Below, one piece after another: positions 7,544-16,134 of a stretch of DNA of 64,000 nucleotides. A program made the translations under genes and the position numbers. The first letter of the stretch is position 1, and every line of letters starts with the position of its first letter. The notes below the pieces were generated by a model. The model saw only the letters and a list, made by a program, of their open reading frames with translations. It had not been told where the DNA came from and did no database searches. The stretch spans positions 53,359 through 117,358 of the IMG/VR virus record IMGVR_UViG_3300035438_000894. One strand, 5' to 3'. Origin of the DNA: a virus.

Positions 7544-7557
7544 ATTATCTTTGTTGG

Positions 7558-7818
7558 ATGAAAAATTTGGTATTTAAATATTTTGATACTTTTTGTTACG
7601 GGGAACTGTGTGAGGATGTAGAACACAAAAATTGGCTTAAACCCGATAACCTTTCGGACGCTTTCGGGTATTCAACAGAGTGTAATCAGATTTTTTATAA
7701 CGAATTACTACAACATAACATCTATTCGATGTTTAGTGTTGGTAGAACTGAATTTAGAGAACTTTTGGGTGAGTGGTTTGAACACCGGTATCAATTACCG
7801 GTTTCGATGGTTTTATAA
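7558..7818 (+). CDS. WF-box family protein, leaderless mRNA likely
   Basis: 86 aa, MKNLVFKYFDTF. The end EFRELLGEWFEHRYQLPVSM is a good WF box. TATCTTTG lies four bases before the ATG, so the mRNA should start at or near the start codon. The N-terminus matches the next gene (LVFKYFD), an adjacent paralogue. Confidence 0.7.
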   Translation: MKNLVFKYFDTFCYGELCEDVEHKNWLKPDNLSDAFGYSTECNQIFYNELLQHNIYSMFSVGRTEFRELLGEWFEHRYQLPVSMVL

Positions 7819-7851
7819 TTACTCTTTTTAACCTTTTAAGTATTTATCATT

Positions 7852-8172
7852 ATGAATAAAAAGAAACGATTGGTATTTAAATATTTTGATATGATATATT
7901 CCGATTATAAAAAACACATGCGTAGACCGGTAACCATGGAGTCACCAAATGTTTTATTTGAATATAAAAATGAGGATGGTAATGTCGCATTTAAATTCGA
8001 TACTTCTACTCAAATATTAAATTTTAATAATAAGGATTTTTATACTGCATTGAATATGTTAGGATTCACTACTTCAGAGTTTGCAAACATATGTAAAGAA
8101 TATGCCGCGGATAAATTTGATTCAACAGTCATATTGAGGTCACCAATTTATAATTCATTAAAAAATAAATAA
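7852..8172 (+). CDS. paralogue of the 7558 protein
   Basis: 106 aa. RLVFKYFDMIY at the start and YTALNMLGFTTSEFANICKEY at the end relate it to 7558 and to the 10238 gene. It uses the TATTTAT motif instead of TATCTTTG, so the two paralogues may be expressed at different times. Confidence 0.65.
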   Translation: MNKKKRLVFKYFDMIYSDYKKHMRRPVTMESPNVLFEYKNEDGNVAFKFDTSTQILNFNNKDFYTALNMLGFTTSEFANICKEYAADKFDSTVILRSPIYNSLKNK

Positions 8173-8174
8173 TT

Positions 8175-8501
8175 ATGGAATATATTATAACAGAGTCTCA
8201 ATTCTCCACAATTCAGACAAATAACCCCGGTTCCATTATCAGAATGGTGCGAAAATTCTATAATTCCATGGATATGGAAGGTATTTGTGAGTTAGATGTT
8301 GGATATGACGAGGAAGATAACAATTTTCATTGTTATTTAATTATCGATAAGGATTGGTATACTAAAAACCCTATTGAAAAAGATTTAAAAAACGCTAAAA
8401 TTCGTAAATATGCAAAGGAACTTAAAGAAAAAATAAACAATTATTTGGGAATTTATATGTTTGTTGGACATTATGTAAGTCCATTACCTTGTGAATCATG
8501 A
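8175..8501 (+). CDS. ITE-leader protein
   Basis: 108 aa. Leader MEYIITESQFSTI; the body lacks a clear WF box. Its stop overlaps the next ATG (ATGA), coupling it to the following ITE gene. Confidence 0.75.
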   Translation: MEYIITESQFSTIQTNNPGSIIRMVRKFYNSMDMEGICELDVGYDEEDNNFHCYLIIDKDWYTKNPIEKDLKNAKIRKYAKELKEKINNYLGIYMFVGHYVSPLPCES

Positions 8502-8809
8502 GATACATTATAACTGAAAGTAGATTAACCTCAATAATTGAAAATTGGTTGAGTGATAATTACGGTAATTTGGTAAGTGCGGTTATGGGTGGATATAGAT
8601 TATATGTCCCATCTGAAGACGACATAACCGTTATTTTTTCTGTCAGCCCAAATTCGGAGAATCTAATTATGACTGAGAAACTTTTTAATTCTATGATAGA
8701 TTTATTTGGAATAGAAAAAGAAGGAATAATTAGTGGTCTTGTGATGAAATGGTTTAATGAAAAATATAATCAAAAAGTTATTCGATTTAGAATTGAGCGT
8801 TTCTCATAA
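8498..8809 (+). CDS. ITE-leader, WF-box family protein
   Basis: 103 aa. Leader MRYIITESRLTSII, WF box LFNSMIDLFGIEKEG then VMKWFNEKYNQKV. A prototype of the two-part architecture: conserved leader, variable middle, conserved C-terminal box. Confidence 0.8.
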   Translation: MRYIITESRLTSIIENWLSDNYGNLVSAVMGGYRLYVPSEDDITVIFSVSPNSENLIMTEKLFNSMIDLFGIEKEGIISGLVMKWFNEKYNQKVIRFRIERFS

Positions 8810-8846
8810 GTCTATATTTTCCACTAAAAAGAGAAAATTAAGTATA

Positions 8847-8914
8847 ATTGTCCTTTATTTTCTATTATAACCAGACACTGAGCAAATATTTTCCATTATA
8901 ACAAGATACTTATA
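8847..8914 (+). repeat. imperfect direct repeats in a gene-free leader
   Basis: TATTTTC(T/C)ATTATAAC(C/A)AGA(C/T)ACT occurs twice, seven bases apart, with a partial third copy (TATTTTCCA) near 8814. It lies upstream of the 8927 gene, so a regulatory binding region is possible. Confidence 0.4.
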
Positions 8915-8926
8915 ATAAAATAACAA

Positions 8927-9088
8927 ATGAAACACATATTAAATAATTTATCTGCTGAGGAGAAAAATAGTATCCTTGAACAACACACCGGAGGAATGAA
9001 AGTCATGACCGAGAATTTCTCTAAATTGATTAATTCAAAACTTGGAGATTCAAAACCATTAGTGGAAGAAAAATCTAAGAAAAAATAA
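8927..9088 (+). CDS. short protein with alternative packaging-type leader
   Basis: 53 aa, MKHILNNLSAEEKNSILEQH. The LSA-E-K-x-x-IL-x-QH segment matches the start of the acidic protein at 44331 (LSAAEKSDILDQHKS) and resembles that at 48590. It also contains VMTEN, an L/I/M-x-E type site. Followed by a shared terminator. Confidence 0.7.
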   Translation: MKHILNNLSAEEKNSILEQHTGGMKVMTENFSKLINSKLGDSKPLVEEKSKKK

Positions 9089-9095
9089 TCTAAAT

Positions 9096-9121
9096 CCCAC
9101 CCATTAAAGGTGGGTTTTTTT
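9096..9121 (+). terminator. terminator
   Basis: CCCACC-cattaaa-GGTGGG and seven T. It overlaps the 3' end of the convergent 9104 gene. Confidence 0.85.
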
Positions 9122-9238
9122 ATCCCCATCTCTCAATAGAATAGCAACTTCAATCATCTCTTGAACTCCACCATATCCACAGGAACAAGATGATAAACCC
9201 ATATTACTTAAATAATATTTTGCTTCTTCTACTGTCAT
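9104..9238 (-). CDS. 44-aa CGYGG-containing protein
   Basis: MTVEEAKYYLSNMGLSSCSC, then GYGGVQEMIEVAILL. An AATATTTATCAGTATG arrangement (TATTTAT motif) precedes the start on the minus strand. The Cys cluster and Gly-rich loop suggest a small folded protein; function unknown. Intact frame and own motif support a real gene. Confidence 0.55.
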   Translation of the reverse strand: MTVEEAKYYLSNMGLSSCSCGYGGVQEMIEVAILLRDGDKKTHL

Positions 9239-9304
9239 ACTGATAAATATTGATTGAATTTTTTTATATAAAAACTTTTTCATATATTTGTCAAAAAATA
9301 ATCT

Positions 9305-9658
9305 ATGGCGACTTATAAAAAAGGATGGACTCCTGAGGAAAAAAAAGTGATTGACACCAGTAAAAAAACTGTAAAAACCGTATTTGAATCGGTAACGTCC
9401 TCAATGTTCCCATTTGATAATATATCATTTGAAAATATAAAGGAAACTTTCATGTATCGATACATCCGTAATTTTATTGGAGGGTTCTTAATCATTGGGT
9501 TTCTATTACTAATTCTTTATTTAGGCACTATTTTTGTGACTTGGAGTGTTCCTAAAGGAAATGATAGTCCAATAGATGGACCAACAAAAATGTTTTTTAG
9601 ATTATTATTTTTAGGATATCTATTTGTAATACTTTGCTTGACAATTGATGAAGATTAA
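9305..9658 (+). CDS. two-span membrane protein
   Basis: 117 aa. Basic N-terminus (KKGWTPEEKK), then hydrophobic segments at about residues 57-78 (FIGGFLIIGFLLLILYLGTI) and 97-113. Preceded by TATATTTG. Confidence 0.65.
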   Translation: MATYKKGWTPEEKKVIDTSKKTVKTVFESVTSSMFPFDNISFENIKETFMYRYIRNFIGGFLIIGFLLLILYLGTIFVTWSVPKGNDSPIDGPTKMFFRLLFLGYLFVILCLTIDED

Positions 9659-9681
9659 TCCAATTAACGGTATTTATATAT

Positions 9682-9948
9682 ATGATTGAAACTTCGTTAA
9701 AAAAATTATTACTTACAATGTTGAAGGATGAATATCCTCAGATTAAAGATATTGTAGTAGAACCATCTGACCTTGGTGATTTTATTGTATATCGGGTAGG
9801 TATTGGTATGAAACATAACGATTTACTAAATCTTAATAAAACTGACGAAAACATATTAAAAGATAAAATTAAGAATTTATCAAAATATGTTTTAGGTAAA
9901 AATGAATGGTTAGAAAACACTTTTTTTTACGACCCCCAACAATATTAA
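9682..9948 (+). CDS. hypothetical protein, TATTTAT class
   Basis: 88 aa, MIETSLKKLLLTMLKDEYPQ. The amphipathic start resembles the helix that follows ITE leaders but lacks I-T-E itself. Followed by a terminator. Confidence 0.6.
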   Translation: MIETSLKKLLLTMLKDEYPQIKDIVVEPSDLGDFIVYRVGIGMKHNDLLNLNKTDENILKDKIKNLSKYVLGKNEWLENTFFYDPQQY

Positions 9949-9961
9949 TAAAAAAATATTC

Positions 9962-9992
9962 ATCCCACCCATTGCCGGTGGGATTTTTTTTT
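9962..9992 (+). terminator. terminator
   Basis: ATCCCACC, short loop, GGTGGGAT, eight T. The T-run runs directly into a TATCTTTG promoter. Confidence 0.85.
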
Positions 9993-10005
9993 CTATCTTT
10001 GTCCC

Positions 10006-10248
10006 ATGAATATAGATTTAATAGAAAAATATTTGGAAGATAAGTATGGTAGTTTATCTCTAACTAAGAAACGAAATGATTATATCCTTAATGATTTATT
10101 TGATTATAATATATTGGAAAAAGAATTAAGATGGTATATTGATGTTGAGTCGGATTTATTTGCTTGGTTTGGCCCTGGTAATTATTATCGGGTCATACAT
10201 GATTGGTTTATCAAAAGATTCGGTAAAGAAATTGGATATGACAAATAA
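10006..10248 (+). CDS. WF-box family protein
   Basis: 80 aa. MNIDLIEKYLEDKYGSL then HDWFIKRFGKEIG. TATCTTTG sits eight bases before the ATG. It lacks the ITE leader and overlaps the next gene, which also carries WF-like residues. Confidence 0.65.
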   Translation: MNIDLIEKYLEDKYGSLSLTKKRNDYILNDLFDYNILEKELRWYIDVESDLFAWFGPGNYYRVIHDWFIKRFGKEIGYDK

Positions 10249-10543
10249 AGAATTATTTTTAACCTTTTTTGAAGTGGAGAGTGCCACCATTATTGGTATT
10301 AAATACCGAAACATCGATAAAATTCAGTTAATATTGAACCCCACGGAGAGGAACAAATTTATGGATAAATTACCCATCAGACTTTTAATAGATAGAGAAT
10401 ATGGTTATTATTCTCGTGTTATGGGTACCTCCGATAAAATGTTTAACCTATTTACTTATTTGGGACTCAATACAAAAGAGATTATTAGTATTTGTCGTGA
10501 GATTCATGAAGATATGGGAAGTAGAGAATTAATTGTACCTTAA
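10238..10543 (+). CDS. relative of the 7852 protein
   Basis: 101 aa from ATG 10238 (MTNKELFLTFFEV), overlapping the previous stop. The C-terminus MFNLFTYLGLNTKEIISICRE parallels 7852. Longer in-frame starts exist but would run deep into the previous gene. Confidence 0.6.
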   Translation: MTNKELFLTFFEVESATIIGIKYRNIDKIQLILNPTERNKFMDKLPIRLLIDREYGYYSRVMGTSDKMFNLFTYLGLNTKEIISICREIHEDMGSRELIVP

Positions 10544-10568
10544 TGGTATTTATTGTCAAATACTAATC

Positions 10569-10685
10569 ATGTCAAAATCAAGAAAACCCGGGAAACCAAA
10601 AAAGAACAGAGCAAACACTCTAAAAGATTTAAAAAGAATGAATAAGAACAATGAAATTCTTAGTCGTTTAAAAAAAGAACTTTAA
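10569..10685 (+). CDS. 38-aa very basic protein
   Basis: MSKSRKPGKPKKNRANTLKD, followed by a helical KRMNKNNEILSRLKKEL end. A TATTTAT motif lies 21 bases upstream. Strong basic charge suggests nucleic-acid binding or a DNA-condensing virion peptide; this is inference. Confidence 0.55.
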   Translation: MSKSRKPGKPKKNRANTLKDLKRMNKNNEILSRLKKEL

Positions 10686-10691
10686 TAAAAA

Positions 10692-10720
10692 AACCTTATC
10701 ATAATTGATAGGGTTTTTTT
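10692..10720 (+). terminator. terminator
   Basis: AACCTTATC-ataatt-GATAGGGTT and T-run between convergent genes. Confidence 0.8.
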
Positions 10721-10988
10721 AATTGTATTCGTAAAAATTCTCACCATCGGTTGTAAATCTAAGACCGAGTCGGAGATTTGGTAAATCATAATATTTTAAA
10801 AGGTTATAACATTCCTCAACTATTTCCTCTTCAATATCTTGTTCGGTTCCGTCCATTAAAAATTCAATTTGAACTTTATCTCCGTTAATGTCTTTTCGAT
10901 GTTTTAATTCGTATTCAACAACATCTTCAAATTTGGGAAGTATGAAGTTATCTAATAATTTACGCACGATTTTTAATTCTTGTTCCAT
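10719..10988 (-). CDS. hypothetical acidic protein
   Basis: 89 aa from the Met at 10988 (MEQELKIVRKLLDNFILPKF). This start is chosen because TATTTATTATT lies just before it on the minus strand. Acidic middle (DGTEQDIEEEIVEECY). No family recognised. Confidence 0.6.
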   Translation of the reverse strand: MEQELKIVRKLLDNFILPKFEDVVEYELKHRKDINGDKVQIEFLMDGTEQDIEEEIVEECYNLLKYYDLPNLRLGLRFTTDGENFYEYN

Positions 10989-11068
10989 AATAATAAATAC
11001 CACATTATTTCCTATTTTTTTTTGTAAATAATAATTCAATTCCATATCTTTGTGAAAAATAAATAATA

Positions 11069-11458
11069 ATGGGATTAACTGAAGACCAACAAAAAGGGTT
11101 AGATATGATGGTTAAAATTTTAAGTAAAGAATACCCTTATATTATCGGAGCGTCTCCTAATATTGGAGATTTTGAAGAATATTCAACATTATTTACAATT
11201 AAATTGATAATGAGTAAGTTAAAACTTGAAAAATGTTTTAAACAAAAAGTAGATAATAATTGGAATGAATTTTGGAGACTTGGTAATTTATTTTATCCCA
11301 ACCCGGACCCCGAAGATTTACTTGTTGAAGAGATAAGAAGTTTAGGGAAAATGTTTTATGATGTAATAACTGATGAATATCAATTTAATAGCACGTTAAC
11401 CAAAGGAGAGTTTAGACAAGTAAAAATAAATTCATTCATATTAGATGACAAAAATTGA
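11069..11458 (+). CDS. hypothetical protein
   Basis: 129 aa, MGLTEDQQKGLDMMVKILSK. TATCTTTG promoter upstream. The end overlaps the following gene by 14 bases. Confidence 0.65.
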   Translation: MGLTEDQQKGLDMMVKILSKEYPYIIGASPNIGDFEEYSTLFTIKLIMSKLKLEKCFKQKVDNNWNEFWRLGNLFYPNPDPEDLLVEEIRSLGKMFYDVITDEYQFNSTLTKGEFRQVKINSFILDDKN

Positions 11459-11708
11459 AAAAGAAATTGTAAAAATGATTGAGGATAAATATGGTTATCC
11501 CTACATGACATACGATAAGGCGGAGCAAACTTGGACTAATAATTATTTTCTGTTTGATATTAAGACAGAAACAATTTATAGTTCGGATAAAGTTAAACTT
11601 GAATTAGGGAAACGGTTCGGCGCAAAATTTATTGAGAATAATTATTTCAATCTTATTTCAAAATGGTTTAAGATTAGTAACAAATATAATGTAAAGGAAG
11701 TTATTTAA
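11445..11708 (+). CDS. WF-box family protein
   Basis: 87 aa, MTKIEKEIVKMIEDKYGYPY, ending NLISKWFKISNKYNVKEVI. It has the box but no ITE leader. Confidence 0.65.
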   Translation: MTKIEKEIVKMIEDKYGYPYMTYDKAEQTWTNNYFLFDIKTETIYSSDKVKLELGKRFGAKFIENNYFNLISKWFKISNKYNVKEVI

Positions 11709-11728
11709 TTTCTTGGTATTTATAACAT

Positions 11729-13144
11729 ATGGAATTAAATAAAATCATAAAGAAAGTATTAAGGGAGGCTGTTGGCATTCCTGAAGGGATTGTTGAAACT
11801 GCTGAATTGGTTTACGGTCAATTAATGAGTGAACTTAAGTCTCTCAATTCGATAAGTGAAGACGATGAGAAACTTCATTTTCGTTTAAATGGTGATTATC
11901 AAATATCAGATTACAAATTTAAAAAAATCGATTTAACCTTAGAAATTATACGAACAGACCAAGTAGATAAAGGAACGCTTGTGGGAATGTCGTTTAACTT
12001 TAAATCGAGATTGGATAATAATACCTTTAAAGTAATTCACCAACCAACTAAAAAGAAAATTGAATTATCAGTATCAGTTGCTATTCCGGAAGATGGGGAT
12101 TTAAATTCCGTGGTTCAGGAACTCGAAAACGAAAAAGAAATGTCTATTAGTTCTCTTAGTCATGAGTTAATGCACTCTTATGATAAATTTAAAAAACCGA
12201 TATCAAATCCATCACAAAGAGCTGATTATGAAGCTTATAAAAATATTAGATTTGGTATTGACCCAATTGACGACTTTTTACATAATTTATATTTTATTCA
12301 TTCAATTGAGAATATTGTGAGACCAAGTGAAATTGCTGCGGATTTAAAATCAGGTAGTATTAACAAAGAAGGATTTTTAGTGTTTTTAAAAAATAATCGA
12401 GTTTATAAAAAATTAAAAGAGATTAATAGTTTTACATATGAGGGACTCAAAAAAGAATTACTAAATCATGTGAATATAATTCGAGAGAGATTAGAACAAA
12501 GTGGAATAGATATTATTCCGGAGGATAATGAAGAATTAGTTAACACTGTTTTAGATTTACTTAGGATTAATTTGGTAAATGGTAAAGGAACCGTATTAAA
12601 ACAAGATTTGACCACTAATTTTTTTGAGGAGATGATGGGATTTTCAGGTAAAAAAGAAGAAGTATTTAGAAATTACGTTAAAAAAATTCAAAAATATGAT
12701 AATACTGATGACTTCTTTAGAAACGAAGAAAAAATGTTTAAACGAACATCATATGATTTAATAAAAAAAATTCATAAACTATACTCTATTTTGGATAAGA
12801 ACAAAGAAACAAATGAATCAATAATTAATTGGGATTTATATCATAAAATAAAAAATACACCAATTGTAATTGAGAGTGAACTTAACACCGATGACGATGG
12901 GAGAAAAGTTAAATTAATTCAAAAATATTTAGATAATGTATTAGTTCCGGGAAATAAACTTATTTGTAAAGCACAAGTTGTTCGACTTGTAAATAACGAT
13001 GAATACTTAATTAGAATTTGGGTTAATCAAAATGAACCTCACACTCAAGATGATTCAGATGATTTAGTTGATGATACATGGGATGAGATTTATAATATGT
13101 TCGAAGTCTCGACAGCAATCCACAGAGTAAAATCAGAATGTTAA
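11729..13144 (+). CDS. zinc metallopeptidase-like protein
   Basis: 471 aa. The N-terminus MELNKIIKKVLREAVG is an amphipathic leader with an LRE|A site. The catalytic motif SHELMHSYDKF (HExxH) is at about residues 145-149, with a possible third ligand in RPSEIAADL about 55 residues later. The C-terminal half is helical and Lys-rich. The TATTTAT motif before the start fits late, virion-associated expression. Substrate unknown. Confidence 0.7.
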   Translation: MELNKIIKKVLREAVGIPEGIVETAELVYGQLMSELKSLNSISEDDEKLHFRLNGDYQISDYKFKKIDLTLEIIRTDQVDKGTLVGMSFNFKSRLDNNTFKVIHQPTKKKIELSVSVAIPEDGDLNSVVQELENEKEMSISSLSHELMHSYDKFKKPISNPSQRADYEAYKNIRFGIDPIDDFLHNLYFIHSIENIVRPSEIAADLKSGSINKEGFLVFLKNNRVYKKLKEINSFTYEGLKKELLNHVNIIRERLEQSGIDIIPEDNEELVNTVLDLLRINLVNGKGTVLKQDLTTNFFEEMMGFSGKKEEVFRNYVKKIQKYDNTDDFFRNEEKMFKRTSYDLIKKIHKLYSILDKNKETNESIINWDLYHKIKNTPIVIESELNTDDDGRKVKLIQKYLDNVLVPGNKLICKAQVVRLVNNDEYLIRIWVNQNEPHTQDDSDDLVDDTWDEIYNMFEVSTAIHRVKSEC

Positions 13145-13154
13145 AAAAAAATAT

Positions 13155-13179
13155 AACCCTTCACCTCGAAGGGTTTTTT
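13155..13179 (+). terminator. terminator
   Basis: AACCCTTC-acctc-GAAGGGTT and T-run. Confidence 0.85.
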
Positions 13180-13219
13180 ATTTGAAAAATATTTTATATC
13201 TTTACCCAAAAGATAATTC

Positions 13220-13663
13220 ATGGAAAACTCACATATTGTAGAATGGGATTTAAGAGGGTGGATGGGAGTTGAGGAACCAACACCGTACGCACAACGAGAG
13301 TGGAATAAGACTCTCCTTAGTAAAATAATGTTGATATCAAATAAAATACATCAATCATCAAGACGAGGTGGTGCTGATACAATAATTCTTCATCCCGACC
13401 TTGAGATATTATTACATCCTGATTCTTATGATGACCATAGAAAAAAACTTATTAGTAATATTGATGTTATCTTGGACCCGACGATGGAAAAAGACCGAAT
13501 CGAAATAAACAATAGAAAGTCATTAGAAGATTTAAGATTTATTCCATTCACAAATGACGATGAAAATACAATCGAATTCAAACCCCTTATTTCCTGCACG
13601 AACGAAGAAATTGTAAAATACATTGAAGGTCTTGTTGGATTTGTAATGATTGAAAACATTTAA
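13220..13663 (+). CDS. protein with capsid-like RRGGADTIILHPDL motif
   Basis: 147 aa. Residues 43-65 (HQSSRRGGADTIILHPDLEI) resemble the R-G-x-(A/G)-x-x-I-I-x-x-P/S segment in the C-terminal part of T4-type major capsid proteins. At 147 aa it is far too short to be the capsid protein itself. It may be a derived fragment or unrelated. A TATCTTTA element is upstream. Confidence 0.5.
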   Translation: MENSHIVEWDLRGWMGVEEPTPYAQREWNKTLLSKIMLISNKIHQSSRRGGADTIILHPDLEILLHPDSYDDHRKKLISNIDVILDPTMEKDRIEINNRKSLEDLRFIPFTNDDENTIEFKPLISCTNEEIVKYIEGLVGFVMIENI

Positions 13664-13665
13664 AT

Positions 13666-13962
13666 ATGAATAAGTGGGAACAATTTGAATATATTTTAAA
13701 ATGTCTTGTACCGTCATATAAACAAAGGTCAAGATTATCTTTAACCGTAGAAAGTAATAATTTTGCGTATTCACAATATATTCGGGACAACAAATGTATT
13801 TGGAGACTTGAAATTAGTAGGGGTAGTGAATTTTTTGAGGATATAAAAACAATTTCAGATTTTTGTGGGATATATTGGGAATATATGACATATACGATGG
13901 AACATGAACTTATTTTAGAATTGACAGAAAATAGAGAAGAAATAACACCAATTTTTTGGTAA
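13666..13962 (+). CDS. hypothetical protein
   Basis: 98 aa, MNKWEQFEYILKCLVPSYKQ, directly after the previous gene and likely co-transcribed. Aromatic-rich end (FCGIYWEYMTYTMEH). Confidence 0.6.
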   Translation: MNKWEQFEYILKCLVPSYKQRSRLSLTVESNNFAYSQYIRDNKCIWRLEISRGSEFFEDIKTISDFCGIYWEYMTYTMEHELILELTENREEITPIFW

Positions 13963-13988
13963 ATTAATAATAACAAAAAAAAATAAAT

Positions 13989-14171
13989 ATGAGAGAAGAA
14001 AATTTCGCAGAATTGGTTGAAGAGTTATCAAATTATTATAATACTTCAATGTATGACGATTATCTACGTAGAGCGTTAGGGGTTATAATGGAATCTAATC
14101 TTTGTTCTGAGATTGAATTACCGAAAGAAAAAAAATCAGAAAAACCAAAATTTAATCAAACCAAAAAATAA
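13989..14171 (+). CDS. small hypothetical protein
   Basis: 60 aa, MREENFAELVEELSNYYNTS, acidic helix then a Lys-rich tail. Followed by a terminator overlapping its stop. Confidence 0.55.
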   Translation: MREENFAELVEELSNYYNTSMYDDYLRRALGVIMESNLCSEIELPKEKKSEKPKFNQTKK

Positions 14172-14193
14172 CCCTCACGAATGAGGGTTTTTT
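14170..14193 (+). terminator. terminator
   Basis: ACCCTC-acgaat-GAGGGT and T-run. Confidence 0.8.
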
Positions 14194-14215
14194 CATTATA
14201 AATCTATTTATAAAT

Positions 14216-14602
14216 ATGAAATATGTAATAACAGAATCTCAATTCAAAAGATTGACGGAAGATAAAGATAATGATTTTGAATCTTATCTAACAAAACGAT
14301 TCCCAAAGATTAACGATTTAAAAATGGAAAGAAGTAATAATGTAGTTTCAGGTCCACATCGTAGATATATTAATCCGGAAAATAATGAACTTTATTTTAG
14401 AGTTGTTTTTAAAACAGTACCAAGTTGGGAATCGGGTGTTGGTGCTTCTGACTCAGATGAGTTTATTCGTCTATATGTATCCCCAAAAATATACGCATAT
14501 ATTAAAAAATACGGGATGAATTTTGAATATGATTTAATGGGGTGGTTTAACAGAACTTATAATGAAAATGTAAATTCTGTTCTTAAAAAGGTGATGGAAT
14601 AA
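14216..14602 (+). CDS. ITE-leader protein, tandem paralogue A
   Basis: 128 aa. Leader MKYVITESQFKRLTEDK; RLTE is a second (L/I)-x-E site. Body: FPKINDL...RYINPENNELYFRVV...FIRLYVSP, then LMGWFNRTYNENVNSV. Aligned throughout with the next gene (FPEMGRL, FFNPKTNDVLFHVV, IRLYVNSS, LLQWFNETY), so this is a recent tandem duplication. Confidence 0.8.
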   Translation: MKYVITESQFKRLTEDKDNDFESYLTKRFPKINDLKMERSNNVVSGPHRRYINPENNELYFRVVFKTVPSWESGVGASDSDEFIRLYVSPKIYAYIKKYGMNFEYDLMGWFNRTYNENVNSVLKKVME

Positions 14603-14604
14603 AT

Positions 14605-14988
14605 ATGAAATATATTATAACAGAATCTCAATATGGTAAATTAATTGAACAACGAAAAAATTTGGTTCAAACCTTCATGGAGACAAAATTCCCTGAAATG
14701 GGTAGACTAAGAAAAAGACAAACTAGAAATATGACTTTAGGCCACGGATATAAATTTTTCAACCCAAAAACTAATGATGTGTTATTCCATGTTGTTAGTG
14801 GTGGTCCGGTTTATCATGTGAAAGGTGGTGAAACAAAACCTCTTTACGAAGGTATTAGATTATATGTCAATTCAAGTTTATATGAGTCATTAGAAAATTA
14901 TATAGGGAATTTTAAAGAAGAATTACTACAATGGTTTAATGAAACTTATAAACAACAAACTAATAGAGTTATGAGAGGAATTCGATAA
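14605..14988 (+). CDS. ITE-leader protein, tandem paralogue B
   Basis: 127 aa. Leader MKYIITESQYGKLIEQRK with KLIEQ as second site. Begins two bases after paralogue A. The WF box ends QQTNRVMRGIR. Confidence 0.8.
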   Translation: MKYIITESQYGKLIEQRKNLVQTFMETKFPEMGRLRKRQTRNMTLGHGYKFFNPKTNDVLFHVVSGGPVYHVKGGETKPLYEGIRLYVNSSLYESLENYIGNFKEELLQWFNETYKQQTNRVMRGIR

Positions 14989-15028
14989 TCAACCATTCAT
15001 TATTCTATAAGAATGTTTATAATTACAT

Positions 15029-15190
15029 ATGAAAGATACTGTAGGAACAATTTTAGTAGAAGTAGACAAGATTATATTAAAACCTTTTGAGGGTGAAGAA
15101 GAAATTTGGGAAGAATCCAAATCTTTGATAAACACCATTGGAACCAAATTTATCTTATTTGAAGGTAAAAAGTATTATCCTGAAAAATAA
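15029..15190 (+). CDS. 53-aa hypothetical protein
   Basis: MKDTVGTILVEVDKIILKPF, acidic middle, then KFILFEGKKYYPEK. Beta-rich appearance. A TTTATAATTAC stretch lies upstream and a terminator follows. Confidence 0.5.
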   Translation: MKDTVGTILVEVDKIILKPFEGEEEIWEESKSLINTIGTKFILFEGKKYYPEK

Positions 15191-15193
15191 TAG

Positions 15194-15217
15194 AACCCAC
15201 CGACAGGTGGGTTTTTT
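15194..15217 (+). terminator. terminator
   Basis: AACCCACC-gaca-GGTGGGTT and T-run. Confidence 0.85.
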
Positions 15218-15239
15218 GTTCATCATCATATTTATTATT

Positions 15240-15809
15240 ATGAAATATATTATTACAGAAAAACAAAATAAGTTGTTAATGGAAGTTAGAGTTCCAAGAG
15301 AAGAACGAATTGAGTTATATAGAAATGAGGACGTTGTGGTCGTTATCCCATTAACACATCGAGCGTTACGTAAATACGCCACATATTGTCAATGGTGTAT
15401 TATTAGAGATGTCCATGAGTGGGAACAACATCATCAGGGAACATCTATGGTGATTGTTCAAAGACACCCAATACCAATTAAAAAAGGTATTACAGGTAAT
15501 CCAACTTTTTATGAAATATATTCATTACATAGATTAAGAAACGAATACGATGATTTGGAATATGTTAATGATGTTTTGAATTATAATTTTGAATCTGATG
15601 AGATTGCTTTGGAGTATTACGAGGAATTAATTAATGATATAAATAATTTTGGTTTGAACTCCGTATATTACGGGAATGATAACGACATTTATGATTCAGG
15701 TGATAACTACTTACGAAGTTTTGGGTACGATATTAGTAATGTTCCCAATATGACACCCAAAATTATTAAAATAATGGATGATTATTTAGAATATAATACA
15801 TTAAAATAA
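15240..15809 (+). CDS. ITE-leader protein with K-Y...W-C motif
   Basis: 189 aa from ATG 15240, directly after a TATTTATTATT motif. Leader MKYIITEKQNKLLMEVR (LLME|V site). RKYATYCQWCIIRDVHEWEQ resembles the KYGAATKWCT segment of the 31251 gene and the SAWCTTF segment of 45433, so the three share a phage domain of unknown function. The C-terminal half is acidic and tyrosine-rich. Confidence 0.7.
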   Translation: MKYIITEKQNKLLMEVRVPREERIELYRNEDVVVVIPLTHRALRKYATYCQWCIIRDVHEWEQHHQGTSMVIVQRHPIPIKKGITGNPTFYEIYSLHRLRNEYDDLEYVNDVLNYNFESDEIALEYYEELINDINNFGLNSVYYGNDNDIYDSGDNYLRSFGYDISNVPNMTPKIIKIMDDYLEYNTLK

Positions 15810-15816
15810 TACGTTT

Positions 15817-16134
15817 ATGACAAGAGAAGAAGTAAACCAATCACTCAAAATGTTTGAGAAATTTCTACAATCCGATAAAGGTCTCGAGATTGCTCATCGA
15901 TATTCAGACGATATTTGGTTTAAGTTAGATGATATCCAAACAATTACCGGTGCCGGTGAAAGTTTATACGCAGGAGGGAAATATAATATTTTCATTAAAA
16001 TTGGTCATCCGTTTAATTCCACTGTAATGGTGAGTTGGAAAAACCAACCAAAGAAACAAGATATTGAAAAAGATTTAGAACAATATCTTCCATATTTTGG
16101 ATTTACCTCTCAAGTGGGGATAGCAATAATGTAA
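15817..16134 (+). CDS. hypothetical protein
   Basis: 105 aa, MTREEVNQSLKMFEKFLQSD. Its stop overlaps the start of the ParB-like gene (TAATGATG). Confidence 0.6.
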   Translation: MTREEVNQSLKMFEKFLQSDKGLEIAHRYSDDIWFKLDDIQTITGAGESLYAGGKYNIFIKIGHPFNSTVMVSWKNQPKKQDIEKDLEQYLPYFGFTSQVGIAIM

